From Chrysemys picta bellii (taxonomy: Eukaryota > Chordata > Testudines > Emydidae), in the NCBI RefSeq assembly GCF_011386835.1, contig NC_088800.1, positions 54,713,439 through 54,777,438 of the forward strand: a stretch of 64,000 bases of DNA. Reading direction: 5' to 3'. Shown here piece by piece: positions 1 to 12,400 of this stretch. The notes beneath the pieces are model-generated. The model saw only the letters and a program-made list of their open reading frames with translations, was not told where the DNA came from and did not search any database. Each line of letters opens with the position of its first letter. Positions within the stretch are counted from its first letter, which is position 1. Position numbers and translations under genes: made by a program.

Positions 1-74
1 TGCCTGGCCTGAGACTTCGGGCTCCAATTCCTGACTACTGACTCATGCTCTAACCACTAGGCACGGCTGCCCAC

Positions 75-1680
75 ATCCTAGTCACTGACAAGATGCAGTG
101 CAAGTCTTGTGGCAGATGGTGTCCAAACACATACTGGACATCCATCTAATGCTTCTGCCAGATCAGTGCAATGGCAGGGTTCTGATGCTCTTCTTAGTTA
201 AAGAGCCACTGGTCAGACCCAAATGGAAGACTTTCCATTTGAGAATCCTGATGTCTTTTAGTATAGAGACAGAAGATGAAGGATTCCCAGGCAAAGCTCA
301 GATCTCTTGGTCTCTACACTCTGTCAATAAGACAGAAATCCACTCATCTCTTCCCAACCTTTGGGCCAGATGTTGACTCAGAGGCACTTTTTTTCAGGTG
401 GTGGTCCAAGCATTCTTACAAGAGGTCCCATTGGGGAATTCATCTGCTGAATTTAATTCCAGTATGAAAAAAAAAAAATTAAAAGGGAGTCTGTATAGTC
501 CTTCTTGTGGATTTTTACCTTTCTCCTCTGAGGGCCATCAATTCCACTCTGACAACAGAAGTAGAATAATGTGATGGGTCCTAAGAACAGATCATGCCAT
601 CCTATTCCACTCTGGCATTACACCCCCATCTTCTCTGCCATACATTCTTTTTCAGGAATTATCGTGAAAGTGCTATGGGAACCATAGAGTTGGTCCCTCA
701 CCCATATGGGGGAAACAGGCTCTATACCAGTTATTTTCTGATACCCAAAAGAGCAAAATGATTCTACCTTCCATAATGGATCTGAGGTAAAATATTACAA
801 AAGCTGAAGTTCCATGTGTTGACATTAGTCTCTATTGTACCTTTAAGTCCATAGGATTGGTTTGCGGTTCTCTACTTGAAGGATGCCCACTTCCCCTTCT
901 CTGTCCATCCAGCTCCTGGGAAGAATCTACAGATTTAGAGGGAAGGAGGATTTGGGGAACCACTACCACTACCCACAGCAGTATTGTTTGGGTTACTTTG
1001 ATTTCTGTAGAAAGCCACAAATCTCTGCCTATGATGGCTGTTTTCTTCAGACATTTAAGACTACCCTTATTTAGATGCTTGGCTTATGAAAAAAGTTTTT
1101 GCCTATTCAGAAAGTCCTCCAGTCCCTGTGACTTCTCAGACTATAAGATTTATTTTCAACCCACAAGAGACAGAGTTAATTGGAACCCCGAGAGAATCCT
1201 TGAAGATTTTCTCTCCAGAGGACAGATTCCATACCATGAGTATTATCTGAGATCACAGTGTTGGCGAAGCATATAATTCTTCCTTGTGGCAGTTGGGCAC
1301 ATGGCTTTTTGCATTTAGGTGATATTTTATGTCAGTCTGTGTCTGAGATCTGTGCAGGGGCTATCTGCAAAAAATATCATCCCTATGCAGACATATGGAT
1401 AGCTCAAGAGGAGTCAAGACTTGCTGCTGTGGTGGACTACGGAGGAATAGCTGTGTCAGGGAGTTTCCTTGTCACCTCCTTTGCAAACTGATGCAACCCT
1501 CTTCTCCCCCTCCCACCCCCCCAAAGTACACTCTGTACCCAAACTGTGTCTTGAAGACCCCTAACCCCCTTTGGGGGGTGTTATACCTCATGCAGCCACA
1601 CATCTCCTCAGCCATATAGAATTGGGAAAGGAGAAGCAGCCAGAGCAGAGCCACGCTGAGACTCAAGATGGCAGGCATAA
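75..1680 (+). mobile_element. DIRS-like element, part 1: gag and reverse transcriptase remnants
   Basis: Broken frames read in order as gag (EDFPFEN at about 222, KDSQAKLRSLGLYTL at 279-324), reverse transcriptase (about 690-1040; YPxxGGNRLYTSYFLIPKR-like, then DWFAVLYLKDAHF at about 856-895) and a later part near 1215 (PEDRFHTMSII). Several frameshifts and stops interrupt them. The RNase H and recombinase parts continue at 3890-5170 after other insertions. The first about 70 bases are the tail of an older repeat. Confidence 0.6.
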
Positions 1681-1926
1681 GTTCAGAAGCAGTTTAAACA
1701 TACTTTTTGATATTGATGTGATCACACTATGTATTTTACAATGACTGAGCATTCTTTCCACTCTGCTGGCTGACTTGACGGCTCAAGTTCCTTCCTTCAG
1801 TCATTTCCTTTCATCCTCCCTTCACGTACCTTTCGTACTCTTTCCCCTCCTCCTTTTCTTGTTTCTCTTTCTAGCTAATCCCCTTCTGCCTTCCTTTCTC
1901 ACATGCTCTTTCATATTTCATATTTC

Positions 1927-1933
<7 letters not shown>

Positions 1934-1981
<48 letters not shown>
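1934..1981. repeat. (AT)n microsatellite
   Basis: About 24 uninterrupted AT units, preceded by ttcatatttcatatttcata and a C/T-rich stretch from 1790. Likely polymorphic in length. Confidence 0.98.
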
Positions 1982-1985
<4 letters not shown>

Positions 1986-2033
1986 ACAAATAAAATAAGC
2001 AAAAACGCACCCAAAATTTTAAAATATACAAAA

Positions 2034-3682
2034 TAGCGGTCAAGTGATTAAAAAAATTAATTCGATTAATCATTTGATGATAAAATTTATCATGCTATTA
2101 ATCAATAGAATACCATTTATTTAAATATTTTTGATGTTTTCTACATTTTCAAATATATTGATTTCAATTACAATACAGAATACAAAGTGTACAGTGCTCA
2201 CTTTATTTGTATTACAAATGTTTGCACTGTAAAAAACAAAATAAATAGTATTTTTCAATTCACCTAGTACAAGTACTGTAGTGCAATATCTTTATCGTGA
2301 AAGTTGAACTTACAAATGTAGAATTATGTATGAAAAAAACCTGCATTCAAAAATAAAACCGTATAAAACTTTAGAGCCTACAAGTCCACTCAGTCCTACT
2401 TCTTGTTCAGCCAATTGCTAAGACAAACAAGTTTGTTTATATTTATGGGAGATAATGCTGCCCACTTGTTAATTACAATGTCACCTGAAAGTGAGAACAG
2501 ACATTTGCCTGGCACTGTTGTAGCCGGCATCGCAAGGTATTTACATGTCAGATGCGTTAGATTCATATGTCCCCTGATGCTTCAACCACCATTCCAGAGG
2601 ATATGCATCCATGCTGATGACGGGTTCTGCTCAATATAGATCCAAAGCAGTGCGGACCGACGCATGTTCATTTTCATCATCTGAGTCAGATGCCACCAGC
2701 AGAAGGTTGATTTTCTTTTTTGGTGGTTTGGGTTCTGTAGTTTCTGTATCAGAGTGTTGCTCTTTTAAGACTTAAGAAAACATGCTCCACACCTCATCCC
2801 TCTCAGATTTTGGGAGGCACTTCAGATTCTTAAATCTTAAGTTGAATGCTATAGCTATCTTTAGAAATTTCACATTGGTATTTTCTTTGCATTTTGTCAA
2901 ATTTGCAGTGAAAGTGTTCTTAAAACAAACATGTGCTGGGTCATCATCCGAGACTGCTATAATATGAAATATATGGCAGAATGTGGGTAAAACAGAGCAG
3001 GAGACATACAATTCTCCACCAAGGAGTTCAGTCACAAATTTAATTAACGCGTTATTTTTTTTTAACAATCATCATCAGCATGGAAGCATGTCCTCTGGAA
3101 CGATGGCCGAAGCACGAAGAGGCATATAAATCTTTAGCGTATCTGGCACGTAAATATCTTGCTACGCCAGCTACAACAGTGCCCTGCAAACGCCTGTTCT
3201 CACTTTCAGGCGACGTAATTAAGAAGTAGGCAGCATTATCTACCGTAAATGTAAACAAACTTGTTTCTCTTAGCGATTGGCTGAACAAGAAGTAGGACTG
3301 AGTGGACTTGTAGGCTCTAAAGTTTTACATTGTTTTGTTTTTGAGTGCAGTCATGTAACAAAAAAATACATTTGTAAGTTGCACTTTCGTGATAAAGAGA
3401 TTGCACTACAGTACTTGTATGAGGTGAATTAAAAATACTGTTTCTTTTATCATTTTTATAGTGCAAATATTTGTAATCAAAAATATAAAGTGAGCACTGT
3501 ACTTTGTATTCTGTGTTGTAATTGAAATATATTTTAAAATATAGAAAAACATCAAAAATATTTAAATAATTTCAATTTGTATTCTGTTTAACAGTGCGAT
3601 TAATCACGATTAATTTTTTTAACCGCAATTAATTTTTTTGAGTTCTTCACACAAGTTAATTGCAATTTAATCCACAGCCCTA
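2034..3682. mobile_element. Palindromic hAT transposon: two copies of the 3' end head to head
   Basis: The left arm (2034-2640) and the right arm (about 3070-3682) are inverted copies of one terminal region. Each includes the C-terminal dimerisation domain of a hAT transposase (ATPATTVPC, LFSLSGD, LSNWLNKK): minus strand at 2400-2640, plus strand at 3080-3293. Only the left half continues into more transposase (2772-3060 minus; FHIIAVSDDDPAHV, LKCLPKSERDEVW). Ends tagcggtcaagtgattaa and cacagcccta fit the hAT terminal motif. An 8-bp target duplication was not found exactly. Confidence 0.8.
2400..3068 (-). pseudogene. hAT transposase C-terminal part (broken)
   Basis: Minus-strand frame from 3068 reads CHIFHIIAVSDDDPAHV, KFLKIAIAFNLRFKNLKCLP and SERDEVWSMFS, then, after a shift, NLLLVASDSDDENEHASV and the dimerisation region. 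This is a ZBED-like hAT transposase without its N-terminal zinc finger. Stops and frame breaks exclude function. Confidence 0.75.
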
Positions 3683-3759
3683 AAAATAAATCATGAAACT
3701 AATGTGGATATCTGTAAACCAATACTCGGTTCACTCTGCTTGTGTGTTATATCCCTTTC

Positions 3760-3895
3760 TCCCACCCTTTTTGTCTTCTCTATTTAGAACATAAGCTTTT
3801 TCATGTAAGAGTGATCTTACTCTGTACTGTGACTAGAACAGGGGGGCCCCAGTCACTGCTTCTTGAATACTAATAATATCGGTAGTAATATTCAG
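3760..3895 (+). repeat. Old amniote repeat 3' end with AATAATA tail
   Basis: agaacataagctttttcatg, tgactagaac and ggggccccagtcactgcttc followed by aatactaataatatc match a common turtle repeat end. The family was not determined. Confidence 0.45.
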
Positions 3896-5175
3896 ACATC
3901 TTTTGAATGGGCTGGCATGTCCATCTTGATAATGACACTCGTCAAGGTTTGTGGGCTCTATAGGGCACGATGATACACATCAGATAAGTCTAAGAATTAT
4001 TTATCTAGCTTATGAGGCTTTCTCCCTGTCACCAGTTCCAAATTATTTATTCATTAATTGTGTTAATGTAAAAAAAATACATCAGAAAGATGGTCTTTTC
4101 CCCGAAAAGCTTACTCTTTAATTAAACCTGCCCATGCCACAATGCTGTATTACACTAACCAGCATGGAGGATGTATGGCTCATCAGCCTTGACAAGAAGC
4201 TGTCTTGATTTTGAAGTGGAGTATTCACCACCAAATTCTACTGTGGCACTCTGCCAGGAGAGGACAATGAATTAGCAGACTTTGAGCTGAATGTACACTT
4301 GGCAGCCCTAATAGGCTCTCAAGGATTCATTCCTGCATTCTCTTTTGTGTAAAAGGGCATACCCCAGTTAGATAGTTTTATCATCAATGAAAGTGCCACA
4401 TGTCTGGTTCTGTTCCAGGGTGGGCAAGATCCATCATCTCTGAATGACACTTTTCTCCTGGATTGGAGTCTAGAATATTTTTGTGACTTCTCTCCATTCT
4501 CAGTAATTTTGAAGGCTATCTGGAAAGTCAGGACAGGGCCGACATGCTGTTAAATGGCCCCAGCTTGGGCACTGACAATTTCATTTCCCCAGTGTCCTGG
4601 AACTGATGTCAGAACCGGAAAACTTGCTTCACAGTTTACCAGACTTCTTGTCTGTGAATCAGGGCAGAATTTTGCACCTGGATTAGAAATCTTTCAGTCT
4701 CATCACTTAGCTTCTGGGTTGCTGGGGCACAGAAGTATAGAAGATTCTGTTGGAAGTGAGGTATCAGGGGGTAGCCGTGTTAGTCTGTATCTACAAAAAC
4801 AACAAGGAGTCTGGTGGCACCTTAAAGACTAACAGATTTATTTGGGCATAAGCTTTCGTGAGTAAAAACCTCACTTCAATGAAAGTTTTTACTCACGAAA
4901 GCTTATGCCCAAATAAATCTGTTAGTCTTTAAGGTGCCACCAGACTCCTTGTTGTTTTTGTTGGAAGTGAGGAATCTTTGATCAGGGAAACCTACTTGAT
5001 GAAGTGGAAGAGATTCTCCAAGGCATCACAGAGGGGCATAGACTCAAGACAGTCATCCACGCCTTTAATTTTGGATAATCTTCATCAAACAGTCGTATTG
5101 CCATTTCAGTTGGTACAAGATGGGCCTTTGAATATCACCGCAATTTATGGCAAAAATGAAATCTGTTTTAGTTGA
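3895..5175 (+). mobile_element. DIRS-like element, part 2: RNase H and tyrosine recombinase remnants
   Basis: RNase-H-like sequence at about 3930-4300 (LIWLMRLSPCHQF-type broken frames; CAxxLNSTVALCQERTMN), followed by a linker at 4400-4560 and recombinase at 4975-5175 (RETYLMKWKRFSKASQRGI, STPLILDNL). This continues the element of 75-1680. It is interrupted at 4762-4958 by a Penelope-derived hairpin. Confidence 0.55.
4762..4958. repeat. Penelope-derived hairpin: perfect 77-bp inverted repeat
   Basis: 4793-4869 and 4885-4961 are exact reverse complements with a 15-base loop. They carry the Penelope terminal sequence (gtggcaccttaaagactaac, gcataagctttcgtgag). The 14-base TGTTGGAAGTGAGG occurs at 4748-4761 and 4959-4972 as a target duplication. 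No coding content. Confidence 0.95.
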
Positions 5176-6237
5176 ATCATGAGAGCCCTTCTGTCTTTTT
5201 GCCTCTGTTCCCTAAAAAGGTGCAGGGCATTAGTTTTGTTTTCACAGAACACAGGCAGTTCTGCAAGTTAAATTCAATCATTCTTAATACTAAGCAAAAA
5301 AAAGGAAATGGAATCTCTGAAGATCAGTATTTCATACTAGGTGAGAGCAATCATATCCTAAGCATACAAAAAATCCAAAAAGCTCTCCAGGAACCATGAG
5401 CACTATGTTCACAGATGCATGACAGCTGCATAGACTGCAAGGAACACAGAATCATCTACTGTTACAAGCAGGGTAGCAACATGTTCATTTGTTGACTCTT
5501 TCGACATCCTTAACAAAGTGGATGTTTCCTCATCTGCAGATGCAGTGTTTGGTTGCCTGATCCTCTAGGCTGCTGTTTCTCACTAATTCTTTAAATTTTC
5601 TCCCTTCCCATGTCTCTCTTATGCTTCCCAGTAGTGACTCTGGATTGGTAGATTAGTTGTGTATATGAAAAAGGCAGTTTTATTCTTTTCTTGTAACTTG
5701 ATCTTTTCCTAACAGACTAAGCTACCAGTTTAGAACATCTGCCTTTCTCCTGCAGATCTGTGCAGGTAAGCAGCTCCTATCATTAGTGACTCTGGATTGG
5801 TGGATAGGTGTGTTATGAAAATACCAACTTTTAAATAAGAATAAAAAATGTCCCACCGAAGAGTAAATTGTATCTTCATATTGCTTTCTCTGCCAGAAAG
5901 TGGCAGGCATCCTACCACAGTCCTTTTCATAAAAACCTATACATGATTTACAAGGGCCTATTCTTTGGAAGACAGACAAGATGGACAGTCCAGTCTGTAA
6001 AGTAAACTTCCCTTGTGTTTTTTTCCAAAAGATTCACTGTTCGTCTCCACTTAAGAATTACAAGGAGTCTCATCTCCATATAATAGTTGTGACAAGAAAT
6101 GTAATTCTTGTTCAAATAGGCAGCTCTTTATCTGCAAGAGAATGTAAATGACACACTATTCAGGTGAATTAATTTTACCTCGTATTTTTGTAATTTTTTT
6201 TTGTAATAATACTGAATATTATCTTTCTCCTTTATAG
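5176..6237. other. Intron 9, right end
   Basis: Probably the tail of the DIRS copy, then plain intron. The segment tagtgactctggattggt occurs twice (5632-5649 and 5784-5801) about 150 bases apart, with similar following bases. The exon 10 acceptor (ctcctttatag) closes it. Confidence 0.5.
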
Positions 6238-6430
6238 GATGAATACTATCATTTATTAGCAGAGAAAATCTATAAGATACAAAAGGAACTAGAAGAGAAA
6301 CGGAGGTCTCGTTTACATAAACAAGGGATCTTGGGTAACCAGCCAGCCTTACAGACCCCAGGGGCTCAGCCACCTGGTATCCCACAGGTGGCTGCTGCCA
6401 TGGGCCAGGCACAGCCCGTGAGACCTCCCA
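6238..6430 (+). CDS. CREBBP: CREBBP exon 10: KIX C-terminus
   Basis: The acceptor is a pyrimidine-rich tract ending in tatag before GAT, and the donor is gtaagt. The exon encodes the last KIX helix ([15 protein letters not shown]), the CREB/MYB-binding module, followed by [12 protein letters not shown] and a Pro/Gln-rich stretch. It is 193 nt and ends in phase 1. A segment VAAAMGQ lies between IPQ and AQPVRPP that I do not recall in human CBP. Removing those 21 nt gives 172 nt, the human length as I remember it. Confidence 0.96.
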
Positions 6431-9400
6431 GTAAGTACTTGCATATGGATTAGATGAGATGGGGCAGGGGAGATGGAAGAAGAGAGTGGGAGAGTTTTTT
6501 ACATTTCGTTTATTGAATTCAAATATTTCTGCTGTGCAGTGTCAAGGTTGGCTGAAGTGTCATTGTGCCTTTATACTATTTCTGAATTAAAAAGAAAACA
6601 GAGAATTTTTTTCTTTGACCATTCTTTTGATTCTGTTACAGATGGGCCTATGTCCATGCCAAATGTGCCTATGAGTCGTATGCAGGTCTCTCAAGGTATT
6701 TAACTTTTTTCCTCCAGTACATTGCTTTGTTGATTCAAAACATAGCTTTTCTAGGTTGCTTTTCTTCTGTGTTTTCCTTCCCTATTGTTTATAATTTTAG
6801 GGGGAAGGATATGTGTGTGTGAGAGACTCTCTCCCCCTTCCTTCTTTTATTATTCGTATTCACCATAACAAAGTGTAATGCTTTCTGGAGTGACTCAGGA
6901 CCATGAGTGTCAACCTCAGGGCACACTGTCAAGAAGCAGAATGAAAACCCCAAACTGGTTGTATATTCAATATTTAGATTTCACCAGACCAGTAACAATT
7001 GTGAACTCCTAACACACTGTAACAGTCTTACCGTGGAGTCATTGATAGTCTCTTTAGGCATTCCATTTTATCTTGTCAACCAGGCAAGCTTGACTTTTTG
7101 ATAGATGGTCACTTTACACCAAAAATCACAACAATATTCAGATTATTCGCAGTCCCAAAGGACCGGTCACTTATCTCAAGTCAGTTGTATTCAAATCTCA
7201 AACCAAAGACAGAGCTTGTAGCCAGCCAGTCCTGTAACAAACAAAAAGATTTATTAACTAAGAAGACAAATGAATTATTTATAAGCCTAAGCAGATAAAC
7301 ATACACACAAATGAGGTATAATCTTAAATTCAAAAAGTAACAGAAGCTTCGTTAATAAGCAAGCTATTATGTCCTTTAGGGCTAACCCAAGCCTAGCAGC
7401 ATGGGGATCTCTTGCTTATATTTAGGAATCTTTGCCCCTCAGAGTCCAGACAGCAAAAAGATACTAGGGTCTCCTTAACAGGTATCTTTATTCCCTTCCA
7501 CTGGCATTCAAGCTGTGATGGGACACAGACTTGTGGGGGAAGCAATCAACAGTTTTTTGTCCACAATGGCTCATCTAATGTGTGTAGACCTTCCTTTGTT
7601 GGGGAGAAGATAACACCTCTTGTGGTAAACTAGGATTTCACACGTGGTAATGCTTCTCCCCTGACTGTGGGGAATTTACAGTCTTAGCAAACACTTTTAC
7701 AGTAACAAAGCAAATATATAAACATTAACTTGTAACATGGGATACAGATATAAGTAGGATTAATACATGCAGCATCCTATAATCATTCCACAGTCTAAAT
7801 ACAAACACATTTATTAAATTCTAATACCTATTTTAATAATACTAACACACAGGTAAGCCAGACTGGTTTCCAACTGTGCATTTGTCAGTGTTCAGTGAGT
7901 CTTAGGAGCCTTGGCATGAGCTGGCATCTGGTCTGCCAGCATCACACACTTTACCAGGCTTTATCAGAGTGGTATCTCAAGGGCTAACAAGACCTGTCCA
8001 ATAGTTTTTCCACAACAGGGATAATGTCTGCAAAGGGTTAGAGAGTAATTTAGCACCTGTGAGAAAGGAAGGGAATCAACAGTACCCTCACTTAACTTAT
8101 CTATCAGTGCTTCTTTGTCAGATAATCCTGTTAGCCCAGAAAATACTTGTAAACTGGGAATTTTCACATTAATTGGTTGATCCCATGCACATTCTAGAGG
8201 AATGCAGTAGCCTTGCTTCAGCTGCTTTTTCCTGAAAAGTACTGAAAGTTGAGATGTTTCATCTTCCTAAGTAGTAGTCCAGGTTTTATCTGCTTCATGA
8301 ATTAATGTTTATTACGGAATCTAGTAAACTGAAACCTGTATCGCAACCTTTGGAGCTATGATGTGGTGCTCTCTGTTTAATGACATGTCTAGCATTTTAT
8401 TTTGGGTAGGAAAAGAAAAGTTCTTTGAACAGGCACATGTATATCTGTAAATATTATTGAGCCTATGATAAATTTATGCCTGTTACCAATGCATGGTTTG
8501 TGGGGTGTGTTTTTGAGGAGGAGGATGGTGGGGAGAGGGAACTGCTACCTTTTGTTTTAGTAGTTGCTGGTTGTGGTATTGTTTTGGTTTATACTTTGAC
8601 TTAGGGAATGTGCTTGCCTTCATTGTGTCCTTTATATGGCTTACTTTGAGAATTACTTACAGTGAAACCTAAATAAGGGAACCTTTTTATGCAACTCCTG
8701 TCTTACGTACCCCTCCCCTGCAAATTTTCCTAAAAGTATTGAGTATAGTACTACTTCGTTTTTAAAGAGCATCACCTCCATTTGTTTGCCCCTTGAGTGG
8801 TTGTTTAAGACAAGTTTCAATGTTGGTTTTCCCTAAACATTTCTCCCTGTCCAGCATGTCTGTTAGTGACCATTTTGCAGTAAGGAACAATATTGACTTT
8901 TTAATGTGAAGAATGGTTATTGCTTTTCTGACAGCCTGAGGCAGAATTGTAATCAATTGCATATAATTACACACCTCACTTGCTCTCTGACAGTGTGTGT
9001 GGGCAATGCTTTTTACGATAACTGATTTGAATTATGATACTGTAGGCTGGTGACTGTACTAAATGTAAGTGCTTGATGACTTCTTCCTAATGAGCTGTTT
9101 TGGGGGTGCATTTTGCAGGAATGAATCAGTTTAACCCCATGTCCCTAGGGAATGTACAGATGCCACAGGCACCCATGGGACCCCGTGCAGCTTCTCCAAT
9201 GAACCATCCTGTACAAATGAACAACATGAGCTCTGTTCCAGCGGTTTGTATTTGCTTTCCTCAAGTTCTTCTTATAGTTTAATTCCACTTAAGAATTTCC
9301 TTAGTTTTTATAACACAGATGCTCTGAGAAAAGCCATATTCATACTAGTGTAGAAAACTCGTGTTTCTGATAGTCATAGAATCATAGAATGTCAGAATTG

Positions 9401-12400
9401 GAAGGGACCTTAGGAGGTCATCTAATCCAACCCCCTGCTCAAAGCAGGACCAATCCCCAGACAGATTTTTGCCCCAGATCCCTAAATGGCCCCCTCCAGA
9501 ATTGAACTCTCAACCCTGGGTTTAGCAGACCAATGCTCAAACCACTGAGCTATCCCTCCCCCCTCCCAGTCCATTTGAATTTCATGCTAATTAGCTTCAG
9601 GGAAATTTATCTTTCATCTTTGCTATCATACAGTTTTTGTTTGTTTATTTTCGACATTTAAATTTGACATACTGAACATAAATACTTAAGGTGGGAGGAG
9701 GACATCAGCGATATAACAGTAACTAGTGTTTTCTGGGAGAAAGAAGCTTGGTGCTTCCAAGTACTATAGCCATCCAGTGTAAAAATCACTGGTACCATTT
9801 AAAACCTTGATTTCATTTTTTTCAGCAAATTAAAATATATTTTAAGAGTTCCAGCATATTACTTTTCTGTGTTAGCCCAAAGAACAGAATTATAGAATTT
9901 AGCGTTCTGAATATAGCTTTAGTATTTTCTCCACTTTGAGTAGCTCGTTAAATGTTGTGAGGCAATGCTGCCATCATACATGTGTACAAAACTCCCTTTG
10001 ATTTACGAGGTCAGTATTTTTTCTCAGATCTTATTGCCAGTTATCTAGTTTGTTTTTCCTTTATCGCTACCCAATTCATTTCTTTCTACACAATTAATTT
10101 ATTTAATAACTGATATTTTTGTTTTTAAATATTAGATGGCAATGTCTCCTTCCCGAATGCCTCAGCCACAAAACATGATGGGAGCACATTCCAGTACTAT
10201 GATGGGTCAGGCTCCTACCCAAAACCAGTTCCTCCCTCAGAATCAGTTCCCATCATCAAGTGGGGCTCTGAATGTGAACAATGTAAGCATGGGTCAGTCG
10301 ACAACCCAGACAGGAGTTTCACAGGTAGAATTCATTTTCTGAAATATGGATTATCATAGTCTAATTTAATGGGTGGCCACGCTCAGCCCCCAACAACAGA
10401 AGTTAATTTACGGTGTATGATTGTGCTATTTTCAGTGTTCACCCCATTGTATCTGAGTCATCCATATGCTCCTATTTTTTTTCTTTGTATGCAGACTTTA
10501 GTAGCTATTATTTTAAATTATGGACTGCAAAAAAGTGTGTAATCAAAGCAGCCCTCTTAGAATTATTTTTTAAACTAGTTACATCTGAATGGGAAACTGT
10601 TGTCTATCACCAGTTGTCTTCCATGTTACTACAGAAGTTCAGTCAAATTATTTGTAGCTGAACACTTCTGCATGTGGCTTTTTAAAAAATAAAAACATCC
10701 GCCCTCCTGGAGAAAGTCTTGAATCCATGATGGATAGAAAAACAGTATCCCTCAAAAAAATATTTATAAGGCAATATAAAAGCATTTTAACAATTTGACA
10801 TTTTACTACCTATAATTCATTCATATTTCTTTATATTGTTTTATTTAGATTTATACAAATACTTAAAAATACTTGTATGAAGATTTTAAATAGAAATCAG
10901 ATGAAGGCATATTAGCACGGTCTACTCTCCCTGATTCTCCCTCCACCCATTCTAGTTTGTCTGATGCAGCATTTAGTAAAATATATAGTATTAAAACATA
11001 TGCACATGCACCATGTTATTTATCTTGTACTATTTCAATTTTATAATGTTGCTTGACTTTGAAATGTGGATCCACAATCTTTTTGAATATCCAAAATAGT
11101 CAAGTCAGGGTAAAAACAATTACATTTTCAGGTGTATTGTGTATAGTAAACACAAGGGACACAATTCTGAGATGCCCTCCTGATCAATGTAGCTCAGTAG
11201 GTGCAGCCTAGGTTGTGGGGAGCTTTAAGCCACTTTGTGTCCTCTGAATCCTTGCCTCTACCCAGCCCGTGGCACAACGTAGCTCTTGAATGGCTGCCTA
11301 TGGGGAGTGCTATCTGGGTTCCATCTCCTTTATGCTAGTAGAACAATATAAAAGGAGCAAAAGCTATTGAAAATTATTGGTGATTTTATGTGGTCAGAAC
11401 CTGTGCATTTGAGATAGCAACCCTGTGTTTATTGTAAATAAATAAAATATTAAAAATATATGGTGATCTAAACTGCTACTCTTGTAAGACATTTAATGCT
11501 CTTAGAATGTCCAAGTAAATATGACTAAATTTTGGAGCAGCATTTTTGGAGTACATTAAGAACTCTCTTTTTATAGCAGGGGCAGGTTCCCAGTGCTGCT
11601 ATTCCGAACTCCATGAATATGCTAGGACCACAGAATGGTCAGCTATCATGTCCACCAGCGACCCAGCCACCTCTACATCAGACTGCACCTCCTGTATCCA
11701 ATGCAGCTGGCAAGCCACCTATCCAACACCAAACCCCACCTGGAATGACTCCTCCTCAGCCAGCAGCACCTACTCAGCCATCCACACCAGTCTCCTCTTC
11801 AGGACAGACTCCTACACCAACACCTGGCTCTGTTCCAAATGCAACACAGACACAGAGTACACCTACAGGACAAACTGCAGCACAGGCTCAAGTTACACCA
11901 CAACCTCAGACTCCAGTACAACCCCAGTCTGTGCCAACCCCACAACCATCTCAGCAACAGCCAACATCTGTGCAGGCACAACCTCCTGGCACTCCAGTAA
12001 GTATCAGCTAGTTTATTTGGTCCAAATGCAACTGAAACCTAAACATTCAACAATGAACTTTCCCCTGTATAGTACAGTGCCATAGAATTACAGATTGCAG
12101 AATCCTTATGCCATAGCAACAGTAGCTTCTGTTTTATCGTGGAAGATATATGTTAGAATAGGTATTTATTTATGTATTTTGATCCATATGCAAACAAAAT
12201 GCATTCATCCAAATGTTCTCAGCAGCCATGTTAGTTGTGATTTCAAATACTAGGATTAAAAATACTACAGAATGTTTCTACAGCTGTGCGTGGGAAGCTT
12301 GTACATAATCTGCCTGTGCTATGTTTGGCTCTAGTCGGGATCATTAGTCTTTCACCTTCATGATCATTAAATTCACACACCGTTTTTAAAGATGGGTAGA

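Noticed and set aside
2403..2639. Plus-strand 78-codon frame
   Set aside because: Antisense to the hAT transposase dimerisation region, which reads sensibly on the minus strand.
11546..12085. A 179-codon plus-strand frame over exon 14, longer than the frame used
   Set aside because: The other plus frame (from 11580) gives the conserved CBP linker and fits both splice phases.
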